Positions 22,978 to 31,810 are shown, counted from the stretch's first letter. The stretch is DNA of 33,022 bases from Clostridia bacterium (GCA_022793875.1 JAAWDR010000019.1:1-33022); one strand, 5' to 3'. Notes: generated by a model from the letters alone, not told the origin. Numbers and translations: made by a program.

Positions 22978-24312
22978 ATGAAACAATCAATTATAGAAAA
23001 AAATGAAAATACGAATAAAGAACAAAAAAACTTAAAAGAAAATAAATATATAAGTAAAAATCAAGAAATTTTAGAAAAAGCAAATTATTGTGCGAGTTGC
23101 GTAAAAAAGCCATGTAGAGCAGGTTGTCCGCTTAATAATGATATAACAGGTTTCATAAAATTAATGAAAGAAGAAAAATATAAAGAAGCATATGAATTAT
23201 TAACTGAAACTACTGTATTATCAGCTATTTGTGGAAAAATATGTCCTCATCAAAAACAATGTCAAGGAAGTTGTGTAAAAAGAATTGCTTTTACACCAGT
23301 AGAAATAGGAGAACTAGAATCATTTATAGGTGATATGGCAATAGAAAATAATTGGAGCATATATGATAATAAAGTTGAAAAAATAAATAAAAAAGTAGCT
23401 ATAATTGGAGGAGGACCTGCAGGACTTACATGTGCTGCATTCCTTGCCAAAAATGGTGTTGATGTTACAATTTATGAAAAACATAATTATTTGGGTGGAA
23501 TTTTAGAACATGGAATACCAGACTTTCGTCTAGATAAAAATTTGCTTAAGAGTGTAATTGATAAAATACTAGACTTAGGAATAGATGTTAAATTAAATCA
23601 AGAACTTGGAAAAGACTTTGATTTAGAACAAATAGAAAAAGAATATGATGCAATTTTCTTAGGATTTGGAGCAAATATTTCTAGTAAAATGAGAATTAAA
23701 GGTGAAGAACTAGATGGAGTTTTTGGTGGAAATGAATTACTAGAAAATAAAACACATCCTGATTACCATGGAAAAACAGTTGTTGTAAGTGGTGGCGGAA
23801 ATGTAGCAATGGATGTTTCTAGAACAATAAATAAAATGGGAGCTGAAAGAGTAATTGTAGTATATCGCAGAAGTGAAAATGAAATGCCAGCAGAGAAAAA
23901 AGAAATAGAAGAAGCAAAAGAAGAAGGAATAGAATTCCTATTTCAAAATAATATTCTAAGAATTTTAGGTGAAAATAAAGTAGAGAAAATTGAGTGTATA
24001 AAAACAGAATTAGTACAAAAAGAGGGAGATACTAGATTAAGTCCTGTTAATATAGAAGGAAGTAATTATTATATTGATGTGGATTATGTAATAATGGCTG
24101 TTGGTTCAAAGGCAGAAGTAAAAATTTTAGATAAATTAGGTTTAGAGTTAAATGATAGAGGAAAAATTAAAATAGATGAGAATTGTCAAACATCTAATAA
24201 GAAAATTTTTGCAGGCGGAGATTTAGTTGGAAGTATTGGTACTGTTGCTTGGGCTTCTAGAGATGGAAGAAATGCAGCTTTTGCTATATTAGATAAGCTA
24301 AATAATAATTAA
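22978..24312 (+). CDS. GltD-like FAD/NAD(P)-dependent oxidoreductase with two [4Fe-4S] motifs
   Basis: 444 residues, the length of glutamate synthase small subunits. The N-terminal domain carries eight Cys: 38, 41, 46, 50 and 85, 89, 95, 99, for two [4Fe-4S] clusters. An FAD-binding GGGPAG sits at 144-149 and a pyridine-nucleotide GGGNVAMD at 272-279. The GGDLVGS near the end closes the FAD site. No large glutamate synthase subunit is nearby, so it is an orphan GltD-type electron-transfer enzyme, perhaps delivering electrons to another partner as do PreT or NfnB relatives. AGGAG lies upstream of ATG 22978. Fold is certain; reaction is not. Confidence 0.88.
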   Translation: MKQSIIEKNENTNKEQKNLKENKYISKNQEILEKANYCASCVKKPCRAGCPLNNDITGFIKLMKEEKYKEAYELLTETTVLSAICGKICPHQKQCQGSCVKRIAFTPVEIGELESFIGDMAIENNWSIYDNKVEKINKKVAIIGGGPAGLTCAAFLAKNGVDVTIYEKHNYLGGILEHGIPDFRLDKNLLKSVIDKILDLGIDVKLNQELGKDFDLEQIEKEYDAIFLGFGANISSKMRIKGEELDGVFGGNELLENKTHPDYHGKTVVVSGGGNVAMDVSRTINKMGAERVIVVYRRSENEMPAEKKEIEEAKEEGIEFLFQNNILRILGENKVEKIECIKTELVQKEGDTRLSPVNIEGSNYYIDVDYVIMAVGSKAEVKILDKLGLELNDRGKIKIDENCQTSNKKIFAGGDLVGSIGTVAWASRDGRNAAFAILDKLNNN

Positions 24313-24359
24313 TTGAAATTACTAATATATAATTAAATAAAGAAAGGCTGGGAATATAA

Positions 24360-25238
24360 ATGGAAAGTTCCAAAGTTTATTTTACAAAAGAAATAACTCC
24401 TGAAAGTTTAATTAAAATTTATGAAGCAATTGGAAAAGAACTAACAGGAAAAATTGCTGTGAAGATATCAACAGGTGAGCCAGGTGGTCATAACTTTTTA
24501 AGTCCAAATTTAATAAAGAATTTAGTTAAAAAGTTGGATGGAACAATAGTTGAATGTAATACTGCATATGCTGGAAGAAGAAATACTTCTGAAGAGCATT
24601 GGAAAGCAATAAAAGAACATGGATTTTTAGATATAGCTAATGTAGATATAATGGATGAAAATGGTGATATGGCTATACCTGTAAGAGATGGGATACATTT
24701 AAAAGAAAACTATGTAGGTAGTAATTTAAGAAAGTATGATTCAATGTTAATGTTATCACATTTTAAAGGACATGCAATGGGAGGCTTTGGAGGAGCTTTA
24801 AAAAATATGTCAATAGGTGTAAGTTCTTCTGCTGGAAAAGCATGGATTCATAGTGCAGGTAAGACTAAAGTTCCTGAAGAAATGTGGGCTAACTTACCAG
24901 AGCAAGATTACTTCTTAGAATCAATGGCAGAAGCTGATAGTTCAGTAATTGATTACATGAAAGGAAATATTATTTACATTAACGTAATCAATAACCTTTC
25001 AGTAGATTGTGATTGTGATAGTAATCCTGAGGCACCTTGTATGGCTGATATTGGAATTGTAGGTTCTTTAGATCCAGTTGCAATAGATAAAGCAAGTTTA
25101 GATTTTATTTATAATTCTGATGATTCAGGAAGAGACCATTTTATAGAAAGAGTAGAGTCTAGACATGGAATTCGTACAATTGAACATGCTGAAGAACTAG
25201 GAATAGGAACTACAAATTATAAAATTATTGAAATGTAA
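24360..25238 (+). CDS. DUF362-domain protein
   Basis: 292 residues. The DUF362 core is clear: KISTGEPGGHNFLSP near residue 40, SHFKGHAMGGFGGALKN at about 137-153, and the late VGSLDPVAIDKASLDFI. Unlike many DUF362 proteins it lacks the C-terminal two-cluster ferredoxin domain, but it keeps the internal CDCDSNPEAPCM segment. The family is tied to Fe-S and redox proteins in anaerobes without a settled activity. It follows the GltD-like gene after 47 bases, so a shared redox role is plausible. RBS GAAAGGCTGGG precedes ATG 24360. Confidence 0.85.
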   Translation: MESSKVYFTKEITPESLIKIYEAIGKELTGKIAVKISTGEPGGHNFLSPNLIKNLVKKLDGTIVECNTAYAGRRNTSEEHWKAIKEHGFLDIANVDIMDENGDMAIPVRDGIHLKENYVGSNLRKYDSMLMLSHFKGHAMGGFGGALKNMSIGVSSSAGKAWIHSAGKTKVPEEMWANLPEQDYFLESMAEADSSVIDYMKGNIIYINVINNLSVDCDCDSNPEAPCMADIGIVGSLDPVAIDKASLDFIYNSDDSGRDHFIERVESRHGIRTIEHAEELGIGTTNYKIIEM

Positions 25239-25243
25239 TCGAT

Positions 25244-25295
25244 AAAAAATAACTTATACTAATTGTAATTAAACAATTAATATAAGTTGTTTTTT
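25244..25295 (+). terminator. Terminator after the DUF362 gene
   Basis: AACTTATA (25251-25258) pairs with TATAAGTT (25281-25288), extended outward by A/T pairs and a T-run to 25295. An inner AATTG/CAATT stem closes the loop. Confidence 0.82.
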
Positions 25296-25449
25296 ATATT
25301 TTCCAAATTGCTTATAATATAAATATTTTTACATCGATTTACTAATATTTAAGGAAAAAAGTAAATTAAAAAAATTTTTGTTTTATTTTGATTAAAAATT
25401 ATGGAAAGTATGATATAATTACTAAAAAATTAGATAGTTGGTGATTATA

Positions 25450-26532
25450 ATGAGTAAAAATGTAACAATTGTAATAGATGGGCAAGCTGGAAGCTGTGGA
25501 AAAGGAAAAATTTGTGGTTATATTGCACAAAAAGATAATATAGAAATTTCAACTAATAATTGGGCATCAAATGCAGGACATACATATGTTGAAAATGATA
25601 ATACAAAGATAGTAGTTAGTCATTTGCCGATTGCAATATTGAATAGTAATACCAAACTTTGTATTAATGCTGGAGCTATTATTACTCCAGAAATATTGGA
25701 AGAAGAGCTAAAAAAGTATAAAGAAATTATAGGTGAAAGAAAAATTTACATACATCCTAGAGCGATGATTATAAAACAAAAACATAGAGATGAAGAAAAA
25801 GAAAAAATAAAAAGTGGCTCAACTTTTAAAGGATGTGGAGCAGCTTTAGCAGAAAAAATTATGAGGTTATCAGAAGTGGAATTAGTTAAAGATTATTATA
25901 ATAAATTTTCTGAATATGCAAAAAGTAAGATAGAAATTGCTGATACTTCTGTAATTTTAAATACATCAGACATGTCAATATTAGTAGAGGGAGCACAGGG
26001 AGCAGATTTAGATATAAATTATGGATTAGATTATCCCAATGTTACAAGTAGACAATGCAATTGTAGTCAATTAATTGCAGATGCAGGAATATCGCCTTTT
26101 AGTGTAAAAGATGTAATAATGGTCATTAGACCATATCCAATACGAATTAGTAATAAAACTAATATAGGTATTGATATATATAGTGGAGACTATTCAGGAA
26201 GTAAAGAAATATCTTGGGGAGAGATTCAAAATAGATGTGGATGTAATGTTAATTTAGAAGAATATACAACTGTTACTAAAAAAGTTAGAAGAGTATTTGA
26301 AATGAATTGGGAGAGATTAAAATATAATGTAATGATAAATAAACCAACTCAAATTGCTTTAAATTTTGCACAATATATAGATTGGAATGCATATAGGTGT
26401 AATGATTATAATGATTTGCCAACAAAAGTAAAAGAATTTATTTGTAAAATTGAAGAAATAACAAATGTACCAGTTACAATAATTGGTACAGGAGAAAGAA
26501 ATTGTGATATTATAGATTTAAGATTCTCTTAA
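25450..26532 (+). CDS. Divergent adenylosuccinate synthetase paralogue, PurZ-like
   Basis: 360 residues from ATG 25450, with GGTGAT upstream matching the 16S 3' end; a TTG at 25438 is rejected. The PurA framework is present: glycine-rich loop GQAGSCGKGK (11-20), catalytic His in SNAGHTYV, nucleotide loop KSGSTFKGCGAA, EGAQGADLDINYG, the aspartate-binding TVTKKVRRVF and the guanine-site GTGERNCD. In ordinary PurA the first loop reads GDEGKGK; here the catalytic Asp is Ser15 and the next Glu is Cys16. As I recall, phage PurZ enzymes that make the diaminopurine precursor carry Ser or Gly at that Asp. It is a single gene with its own upstream region. A non-IMP substrate, possibly a guanine nucleotide, is inferred. 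Confidence 0.78.
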   Translation: MSKNVTIVIDGQAGSCGKGKICGYIAQKDNIEISTNNWASNAGHTYVENDNTKIVVSHLPIAILNSNTKLCINAGAIITPEILEEELKKYKEIIGERKIYIHPRAMIIKQKHRDEEKEKIKSGSTFKGCGAALAEKIMRLSEVELVKDYYNKFSEYAKSKIEIADTSVILNTSDMSILVEGAQGADLDINYGLDYPNVTSRQCNCSQLIADAGISPFSVKDVIMVIRPYPIRISNKTNIGIDIYSGDYSGSKEISWGEIQNRCGCNVNLEEYTTVTKKVRRVFEMNWERLKYNVMINKPTQIALNFAQYIDWNAYRCNDYNDLPTKVKEFICKIEEITNVPVTIIGTGERNCDIIDLRFS

Positions 26533-26544
26533 AGAATAAAATAT

Positions 26545-26579
26545 AGAGGGATTTTGAGACCCATCCCCATAATCCCTCT
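26545..26579. terminator. Hairpin between convergent purA-like and LysR genes
   Basis: AGAGGGATT (26545-26553) pairs with AATCCCTCT (26571-26579). Neither side has a long T-run, so it is a moderate terminator candidate for both genes. Confidence 0.6.
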
Positions 26580-26584
26580 GCATT

Positions 26585-27451
26585 TTATAGGTATTTAATA
26601 AACATTTTACTTGCAAAAGTTAATGAAATAGACTTATTTGTAGCCAAATATATATTTATATTTGGTATTTTTTTATTAATTTTTAACTCTTTTAAATAAT
26701 CAAATTTTCTCTTAGCTAAATCAATAATTACAAATCCTATTCCAAAACCAATATTAACAAACTCAGTAATAAGATCTTGACTGACAACTTCTATTTTAGG
26801 AATTAATTTAACTCCATTTTCAGAAGAAATATAATTTAATAATTTTCTACTATTAGATTCTTCTTTTTGTAAAATCAAAGGATAATTATTTAAATCATTA
26901 AAATTTTTTATATCATCTGAATAAAAAGAAGGATTATAAACAAAGCCTTGTTGTAATTCTTTGATTTTTTGTAAATTTAAGTTAGTTTCTTTTACATTAC
27001 TTTCATTAAAAATTACAAAATCTAATTTTCCAAGTTTTAAATCATTAATCAAATTACTAGTTAAGTCATTAGTAATATTAACATTTATATTAGGATAAGC
27101 AGAGTGAAAGTTTTTTAAACTGTCTATTAATACTAATTTAGTTAAAGTAGTTGAACAGCCTATTTTAATTTCACCTTTTGACAAATCCTTAAAAGATGTA
27201 AATTCATTTTCAGCATTATTGATTAATTCTAAAGCACTTTTAACATATTCATAAAACATTTTTCCTTCTTCTGTTAATTCCATTCCTTTATTACTTCTTA
27301 AAAATAAAGTTCCACCTAATTGTTCTTCTAATTTTTTTATTGATTGAGAGATTGCTGGCTGTGATATGTGCAATTCTTCACTAGCTTTTGTCATATGATT
27401 GTATTTTGCAACAACATAAAAAATTTTATATAGTTCTAAATTAATATTCAT
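26585..27451 (-). CDS. LysR-family transcriptional regulator
   Basis: 288 residues. The N-terminal winged helix-turn-helix is plain: MTKASEELHISQPAISQSIK (20-39), followed by the linker helix and an effector-binding domain starting at about 90. AAGGAGC lies upstream of ATG 27451. It is divergent from the coaC-coaB cluster across a 132-base intergenic region, the usual arrangement for control of the neighbouring operon. The effector is unknown. The protein is unusually Lys/Asn-rich, as expected for this genome. Confidence 0.9.
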   Translation of the reverse strand: MNINLELYKIFYVVAKYNHMTKASEELHISQPAISQSIKKLEEQLGGTLFLRSNKGMELTEEGKMFYEYVKSALELINNAENEFTSFKDLSKGEIKIGCSTTLTKLVLIDSLKNFHSAYPNINVNITNDLTSNLINDLKLGKLDFVIFNESNVKETNLNLQKIKELQQGFVYNPSFYSDDIKNFNDLNNYPLILQKEESNSRKLLNYISSENGVKLIPKIEVVSQDLITEFVNIGFGIGFVIIDLAKRKFDYLKELKINKKIPNINIYLATNKSISLTFASKMFIKYL

Positions 27452-27583
27452 TATAATTGCTCCTTATGAACATTATAACATAAATATATTTTACTTATCA
27501 ACAAATTTAGAATAAAATATAATAAAATAATAATTCAGAACAAATTTACAATTATTTTGAGGAATTATAAGAGGAGGGAAATT

Positions 27584-28147
27584 ATGTTAAAACATAAAAA
27601 TATTGTAATTGGAATTACAGGAGGAATAGCAGCATATAAGGCATGTGAAATAATATCATATTTAAAACATGAAGGAGCAAATGTAGATGTAATAATGACT
27701 AAAAACGCAACAGAATTTATTACACCATTAACAATTGAAACATTATCAAAAAATAAAGTGGTGATAGACATGTTTGAGAAAAAGGAACATATTGAAGTTG
27801 AGCATATAAGCTTAGCAAGAAAAGCAGATGTAATATTAGTAGTACCAGCTACTGCAAATATTATAGGAAAAGTAGCAAATGGAATAGCAGATGATATGTT
27901 ATCAACAACAATTATGGCTACAACAGCACAGGTTATATTTGCACCAGCTATGAATAACCAGATGTATAATAATAAAATTGTACAAGATAATATAGAAAAA
28001 TTAAAAAAATATAGTTATAAATTTATACAACCACAAGAAGGAAATTTAGCATGTGGATATAAAGCAATTGGAAAGTTAGCAGAAAAAGATATAATAATAG
28101 AAACAGTTAAAGAGATATTAGAAAGAGGTGAAGAAGATGAAAAATAA
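27584..28147 (+). CDS. coaC: CoaC, phosphopantothenoylcysteine decarboxylase
   Basis: 187 residues from ATG 27584, with GAGGAGGG directly upstream. HFCD-flavoprotein landmarks match Dfp/CoaC almost position for position: GITGGIAAYKA (10-20), catalytic His74 in EVEHISLA, PAMN (121-124) and the substrate-recognition Cys157 in LACGY. It decarboxylates 4'-phosphopantothenoylcysteine using FMN. It is a separate protein and not fused to CoaB, as in streptococci. The last 11 bases overlap the coaB start. It is the first gene of a five-gene cluster divergent from the LysR gene. Confidence 0.93.
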   Translation: MLKHKNIVIGITGGIAAYKACEIISYLKHEGANVDVIMTKNATEFITPLTIETLSKNKVVIDMFEKKEHIEVEHISLARKADVILVVPATANIIGKVANGIADDMLSTTIMATTAQVIFAPAMNNQMYNNKIVQDNIEKLKKYSYKFIQPQEGNLACGYKAIGKLAEKDIIIETVKEILERGEEDEK

Positions 28148-28874
28148 AATTATTATTACAGCAGGTGGAACAAGTGAAAGAATTGATAATGTACGAAAGA
28201 TAACAAATAGTAGTTCTGGAAAATTAGGTTGTACAATAGCTGAAAAATTAATTGAGCTTAAGAATAATGAAATTGATAAAATATATTATATATGTTCAAA
28301 AAATTCATATAAGCCAAACAATGAAAAAATACAAATCATTGAAATTTTTGATACAAAAGATTTAGAAAATACAATTAGGAAGCTACTAACAGAAGAGAAG
28401 ATAAATTATTTTATTCACTCAATGGCGGTATCAGATTATACAGTTGATTATGTTACAACAGCAGAAAGATTAGCTAAGAATATAGAGATGGCAAGTAATA
28501 AAAGTATAGTTGATTTAATTTGTAATAATCAAGATATTATAAATGAAAATAAAATATCTTCAAATGAAGACAATTTAATTATCAAATTGAAAAAGACACC
28601 TAAAATCATTTCAATAATTAAAGAAATTAGTCCTGAAACTTTTTTAGTAGGATTTAAATTACTTGATGGAGTTACTGAGAATAAGCTACTTGATATAGCA
28701 ATGAAATTAAGAGATAAAAATAAATGTAATTTAGTTGTAGCGAATGATTTGAGCAATATAAAAAATGGTAGGCATAAAGCATTTATAATAAGAAAAGATA
28801 ATAGTTATATAGAAGCGGAAAATAAAGAAGATATTGCTATAAAACTTGTAGAGGAGATACTAAAAAATGCTTAA
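28137..28874 (+). CDS. coaB: CoaB, phosphopantothenate-cysteine ligase (split type)
   Basis: 245 residues from ATG 28137 (GAGGTG just upstream; the GTG at 28128 is that site). ITAGGTSERIDNVRKITN with NSSSGKLG marks the nucleotide-binding start; HSMAVSDYTVDYV, LKKTPKIIS, LVGFKLL and LVVANDLS follow in the order seen in streptococcal stand-alone CoaB. It joins phosphopantothenate to cysteine before CoaC acts. It overlaps coaC by 11 bases and the following gene by 8, so the cluster is translationally coupled. Assignment is secure for the split CoaB type. Confidence 0.92.
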   Translation: MKNKIIITAGGTSERIDNVRKITNSSSGKLGCTIAEKLIELKNNEIDKIYYICSKNSYKPNNEKIQIIEIFDTKDLENTIRKLLTEEKINYFIHSMAVSDYTVDYVTTAERLAKNIEMASNKSIVDLICNNQDIINENKISSNEDNLIIKLKKTPKIISIIKEISPETFLVGFKLLDGVTENKLLDIAMKLRDKNKCNLVVANDLSNIKNGRHKAFIIRKDNSYIEAENKEDIAIKLVEEILKNA

Positions 28875-29520
28875 TTATATAGTGAAAACAGTATCTAATA
28901 TAAAAGATAAAACAATAGATATAATTTATAAAGAATTATTACAGAATAAGTTTCAATTTATAATTTTAAAATTAATAGATAATAGTATATATGTTTTAAC
29001 AAAAGAAAAAAGTTTATTTAAAATAGAAAATGAAGAAGAGTTTTTAAAACTAGCATCTAAAGATATATACTATAAAACAGTAATTTCTAATGAGAATATA
29101 AAAATAAATAAAGATGATTTTAAATTATATAAATATTATATAGATAAATACAAAAATAAAATTATGCAAAAAAAATATAATGATAAATATTATTTTGGAT
29201 GTGTTGCAGTAAAAACAGATAATGGTTTTATTACTACTACTAGAGGAAAAGAAAGTTTTGAAGAATATTCTATAGTAAAAAATGTTAATCATAAAGAACA
29301 TATAATAAATGTTATTAATAAAAAAGCAAGTTTAAATGCACCATTACTAGATTATTTATTTAAAAATCCTAAAGTAAAAGCAATTGTTCATTTACATGAA
29401 TTTGATGATACACTACCATATTATGAATATGCTTTTCCAGGAACAGTAAGAGATACGATAAGAAATAATACACAATCATTTAATATAAGACATCATGGAC
29501 TTATATATATATTTGAATAA
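28867..29520 (+). CDS. Class II aldolase/adducin-like protein
   Basis: 217 residues. From about residue 105 it follows the class II aldolase plan: GFITTTRGKE, a KASLNAPLLDYLFK segment in place of the usual kPSSE helix, paired His175 and His177 in AIVHLHEF, and His209/His210 in IRHHGLIY, together a plausible metal site as in fuculose-phosphate aldolase. The first 100 residues are Lys/Ile-rich and unlike the family, perhaps a separate domain. The ATG overlaps the end of coaB (AAAAATGCTTAA), so it is co-translated with it. The reaction is unknown; linkage to pantothenate or CoA precursors is only suggested by position. Confidence 0.65.
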   Translation: MLNYIVKTVSNIKDKTIDIIYKELLQNKFQFIILKLIDNSIYVLTKEKSLFKIENEEEFLKLASKDIYYKTVISNENIKINKDDFKLYKYYIDKYKNKIMQKKYNDKYYFGCVAVKTDNGFITTTRGKESFEEYSIVKNVNHKEHIINVINKKASLNAPLLDYLFKNPKVKAIVHLHEFDDTLPYYEYAFPGTVRDTIRNNTQSFNIRHHGLIYIFE

Positions 29521-29549
29521 ATCATAAAATGATTAAAGGAGGAAAAGAA

Positions 29550-30185
29550 ATGAAATACCCTAAATATACCACATATGAAAAAATATATAAAAGATTTTTT
29601 AATAAAGGAGTAGATTATTTAATAGAAAAAGCAAATTTACAAAGAGAGGACAAAGTTTTAGATATTTGTGGAGGAAATGGTAGACTAACAAAAAAATTAA
29701 AAGAAAAATGTGACAATGTAAGCTATCTAGATCAAGAAAAAGATATGATACCAGATGAATTAAAAGAATTAGGAATTAAAGTTTATAATCAATCAATAGA
29801 ATCTTTTGTAAATACTACAAAAGAAAAATATACTAAAGCTTTTTGTGAACAAGCAATTAATTATTGGTTACTTAACATTAATGTAGAAAAATTCAGTAAT
29901 ATATTTGAAAAAGATGGATTATTTATATTTAATACATTTTCTAAAAAGCCACCAGTTAAACCTATGATAAAAGAATATGTAATTGATAATATTAATTATC
30001 TAGAAATATCATATTTAGTTGATAATAAAGTAGAACATATTCAAATAAGGGAAGGATTTGAGCCACATTTTACAGTATTTGATTGGATATCAAAAGAACA
30101 ATATTTAGAGTTGCTTTCTCCATATTTTGATATAGAAATATTAGATAATGGTGTTAGTTCTTTATATGTGTGTAGGAGAAAATAG
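29550..30185 (+). CDS. Class I SAM-dependent methyltransferase
   Basis: 211 residues from ATG 29550, chosen for AAAGGAGGA; an ATG at 29529 has no such site. The SAM-binding motif VLDICGGNGRL (36-46) is followed by an acidic motif II in SYLDQEKDMI and the FEKDGLFIFNTFS strand region. Otherwise it is a small Rossmann methyltransferase without a recognised substrate domain. It lies 29 bases after the aldolase-like gene and 2 bases before the aminotransferase. Confidence 0.85.
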   Translation: MKYPKYTTYEKIYKRFFNKGVDYLIEKANLQREDKVLDICGGNGRLTKKLKEKCDNVSYLDQEKDMIPDELKELGIKVYNQSIESFVNTTKEKYTKAFCEQAINYWLLNINVEKFSNIFEKDGLFIFNTFSKKPPVKPMIKEYVIDNINYLEISYLVDNKVEHIQIREGFEPHFTVFDWISKEQYLELLSPYFDIEILDNGVSSLYVCRRK

Positions 30186-30187
30186 TT

Positions 30188-31180
30188 ATGAATAAGTCAC
30201 TTGGAATATATAATATAATTGATAAACAAGGAATAAATAAGAGTATAGAAAGAGTATTAAATAGTGGGATTGATTTTAATACATATACCACTCCAAAAGG
30301 AATAAAGGAACTACGTATTCAAATAAGTAAATTTATAGAACAATATTGGAAATATGAAATAAATTATAAAAATATGTTAATTACTACAGGCTCACAGCAA
30401 TCAATAAATTTAATAGCGTATGGATTATTAAAAGAGGGGGATACTGTTTTAATTGAACAACCAACATATTTTGGAGCGATTGATGTTTTTAAAAAGCAAA
30501 ATATTAATCTTGTAGGGATAGATTTAAGAGAAGATGGACTTGATTTAAGGATGTTAGAAGAAAGAATTATTAAGTATTCACCTAAACTTATATATGTTAC
30601 TCCAACATTTAATAATCCTACAGGATATTCTTGGAGTACTGAGAATAGAAGGGAATTTTTGAAAATTATAAATAAGTATAATATTTTAGTTTTGGAAGAT
30701 GATCCATATAGTTTAATTAATTATACAGAGGTAAAATATGATAGTTTGTTTAAATTAAATGATGGAAAAAATATTATTTATTTGGGTACTTTTTCAAAAT
30801 ATATTAGTCCTTCAATAAACGTTGGATATATAGTTGCTAGTAAGCAGATTTTAGATATTGTTTATTCTTTTAAAGAAAGTTTTGATTTGTGTACTTCAGC
30901 TTTTATTCAATATGTTGTATTAGATTATTTAGAAAATAATAATTTGAAGGAAATAATAAGTGATAAAGTAAATGTTTATAAGCAATTTTTAGATAAAACT
31001 ATAAAAGAGTTAGTTGAAAATTTTTCTAATGCTATTGTAAGTTATTCAAGACCTAAGGGTGGATTATTTTTTCGTGTAATGTTTAAAGATGATGTTGATT
31101 GTAATATTTTCGATAGTGGTAATAGGTATTATATAGATGGAAAACATGATAATGAGACTAGGATAAATATTTGTTGTTAA
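30188..31180 (+). CDS. Fold-type I PLP aminotransferase, MocR/LysN-like, shortened
   Basis: 330 residues, whereas full-length LysN/MocR-type domains are about 390. TTGSQQSINLI, PTFNNPTGYSW, EDDPYSLINY and the Schiff-base region GTFSKYISPSINVGYIV are clear. In that last segment the Arg usually found in SK-x5-LRxGY is Asn. The C-terminus stops at TRINICC, where normal members go on for a final helix, and the loop before it is compressed. The N-terminus also starts directly at the substrate-binding part, without a DNA-binding domain. AGGAG lies in the end of the upstream gene. Activity is uncertain; family is secure. Confidence 0.85.
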   Translation: MNKSLGIYNIIDKQGINKSIERVLNSGIDFNTYTTPKGIKELRIQISKFIEQYWKYEINYKNMLITTGSQQSINLIAYGLLKEGDTVLIEQPTYFGAIDVFKKQNINLVGIDLREDGLDLRMLEERIIKYSPKLIYVTPTFNNPTGYSWSTENRREFLKIINKYNILVLEDDPYSLINYTEVKYDSLFKLNDGKNIIYLGTFSKYISPSINVGYIVASKQILDIVYSFKESFDLCTSAFIQYVVLDYLENNNLKEIISDKVNVYKQFLDKTIKELVENFSNAIVSYSRPKGGLFFRVMFKDDVDCNIFDSGNRYYIDGKHDNETRINICC

Positions 31181-31225
31181 TTTGATAAAATAGTAATGTA
31201 TTTAATAATGAGCTAAATAAATGGA

Positions 31226-31264
31226 AAAAGTAATCCACATATTCGAGTTATGAGGATTACTTTT
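31226..31264. terminator. Bidirectional terminator between convergent genes
   Basis: AAAAGTAATCC (31226-31236) pairs with GGATTACTTTT (31254-31264). It is A-rich on the left and T-rich on the right, suitable for both strands. Confidence 0.85.
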
Positions 31265-31305
31265 CTATTTCGAAAATGATAAATTATTACTAGTTGATTA
31301 TAGTA

Positions 31306-31638
31306 TTACTTAGTTAATTCAGATTCAAAATATGTTCTGTTTGTATCTTCAAACAAAGTAAAAACATCACCAATTGCATGTCCAATACCAATAAATTTTT
31401 TATCTTCATCAAGTACTATTCGTACGACTTTTCCATTGAGTTTTTTGATTTTTTCTACATTAGCATAACGCATTATTTGTTTTAATTCATCATCTTCTTT
31501 TGCATTATAAAACTTTTCTGTAAAGATAGAGAATATATTATCGCCATGATACATAAATTCAAGTTTTACTGTTATATCAAAGTTCTTTCTAATTTTAATT
31601 TTTACATCTGTAATTTGACAATTGTAGATTTTTACCAT
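31306..31638 (-). CDS. Hypothetical protein, 110 residues
   Basis: 110 residues, with alternating hydrophobic and charged residues predicting a small beta-barrel-like fold (for example DVKIKIRKNFDITVKLEF, then VVRIVLDEDKKFIGIGH). There is no signal peptide, membrane span or Cys motif. AGGAGGT precedes ATG 31638 by 6 bases, so translation is credible. It stands alone, convergent with the aminotransferase and divergent from the MBL-fold gene. No family recognised. Confidence 0.72.
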   Translation of the reverse strand: MVKIYNCQITDVKIKIRKNFDITVKLEFMYHGDNIFSIFTEKFYNAKEDDELKQIMRYANVEKIKKLNGKVVRIVLDEDKKFIGIGHAIGDVFTLFEDTNRTYFESELTK

Positions 31639-31704
31639 TGGGTTACCTCCTATGAATGTTTAAACAAAAACTACAGTTACAATTACTAAAAATCTAATAT
31701 CCTT

Positions 31705-31716
31705 TCTAAATTTAGA
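31705..31716. promoter_or_regulatory. Perfect 12-base palindrome in the divergent region
   Basis: TCTAAATTTAGA lies between the divergent orphan (31638) and MBL-fold gene (31925). It could be an operator, but in such AT-rich DNA a palindrome this short may occur by chance. Confidence 0.25.
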
Positions 31717-31810
31717 TATTTGTCTATAATTTAGAATAGGATAAAGTATAAAAAACATATTGGTATTATACATCAAATGTACATAAATTTCAATAATTTT
31801 TTAGAAAAAG

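Noticed and set aside
22978..24312. Assignment as glutamate synthase small subunit gltD
   Set aside because: The domain plan fits but there is no large subunit gene nearby, so only a GltD-like label is given.
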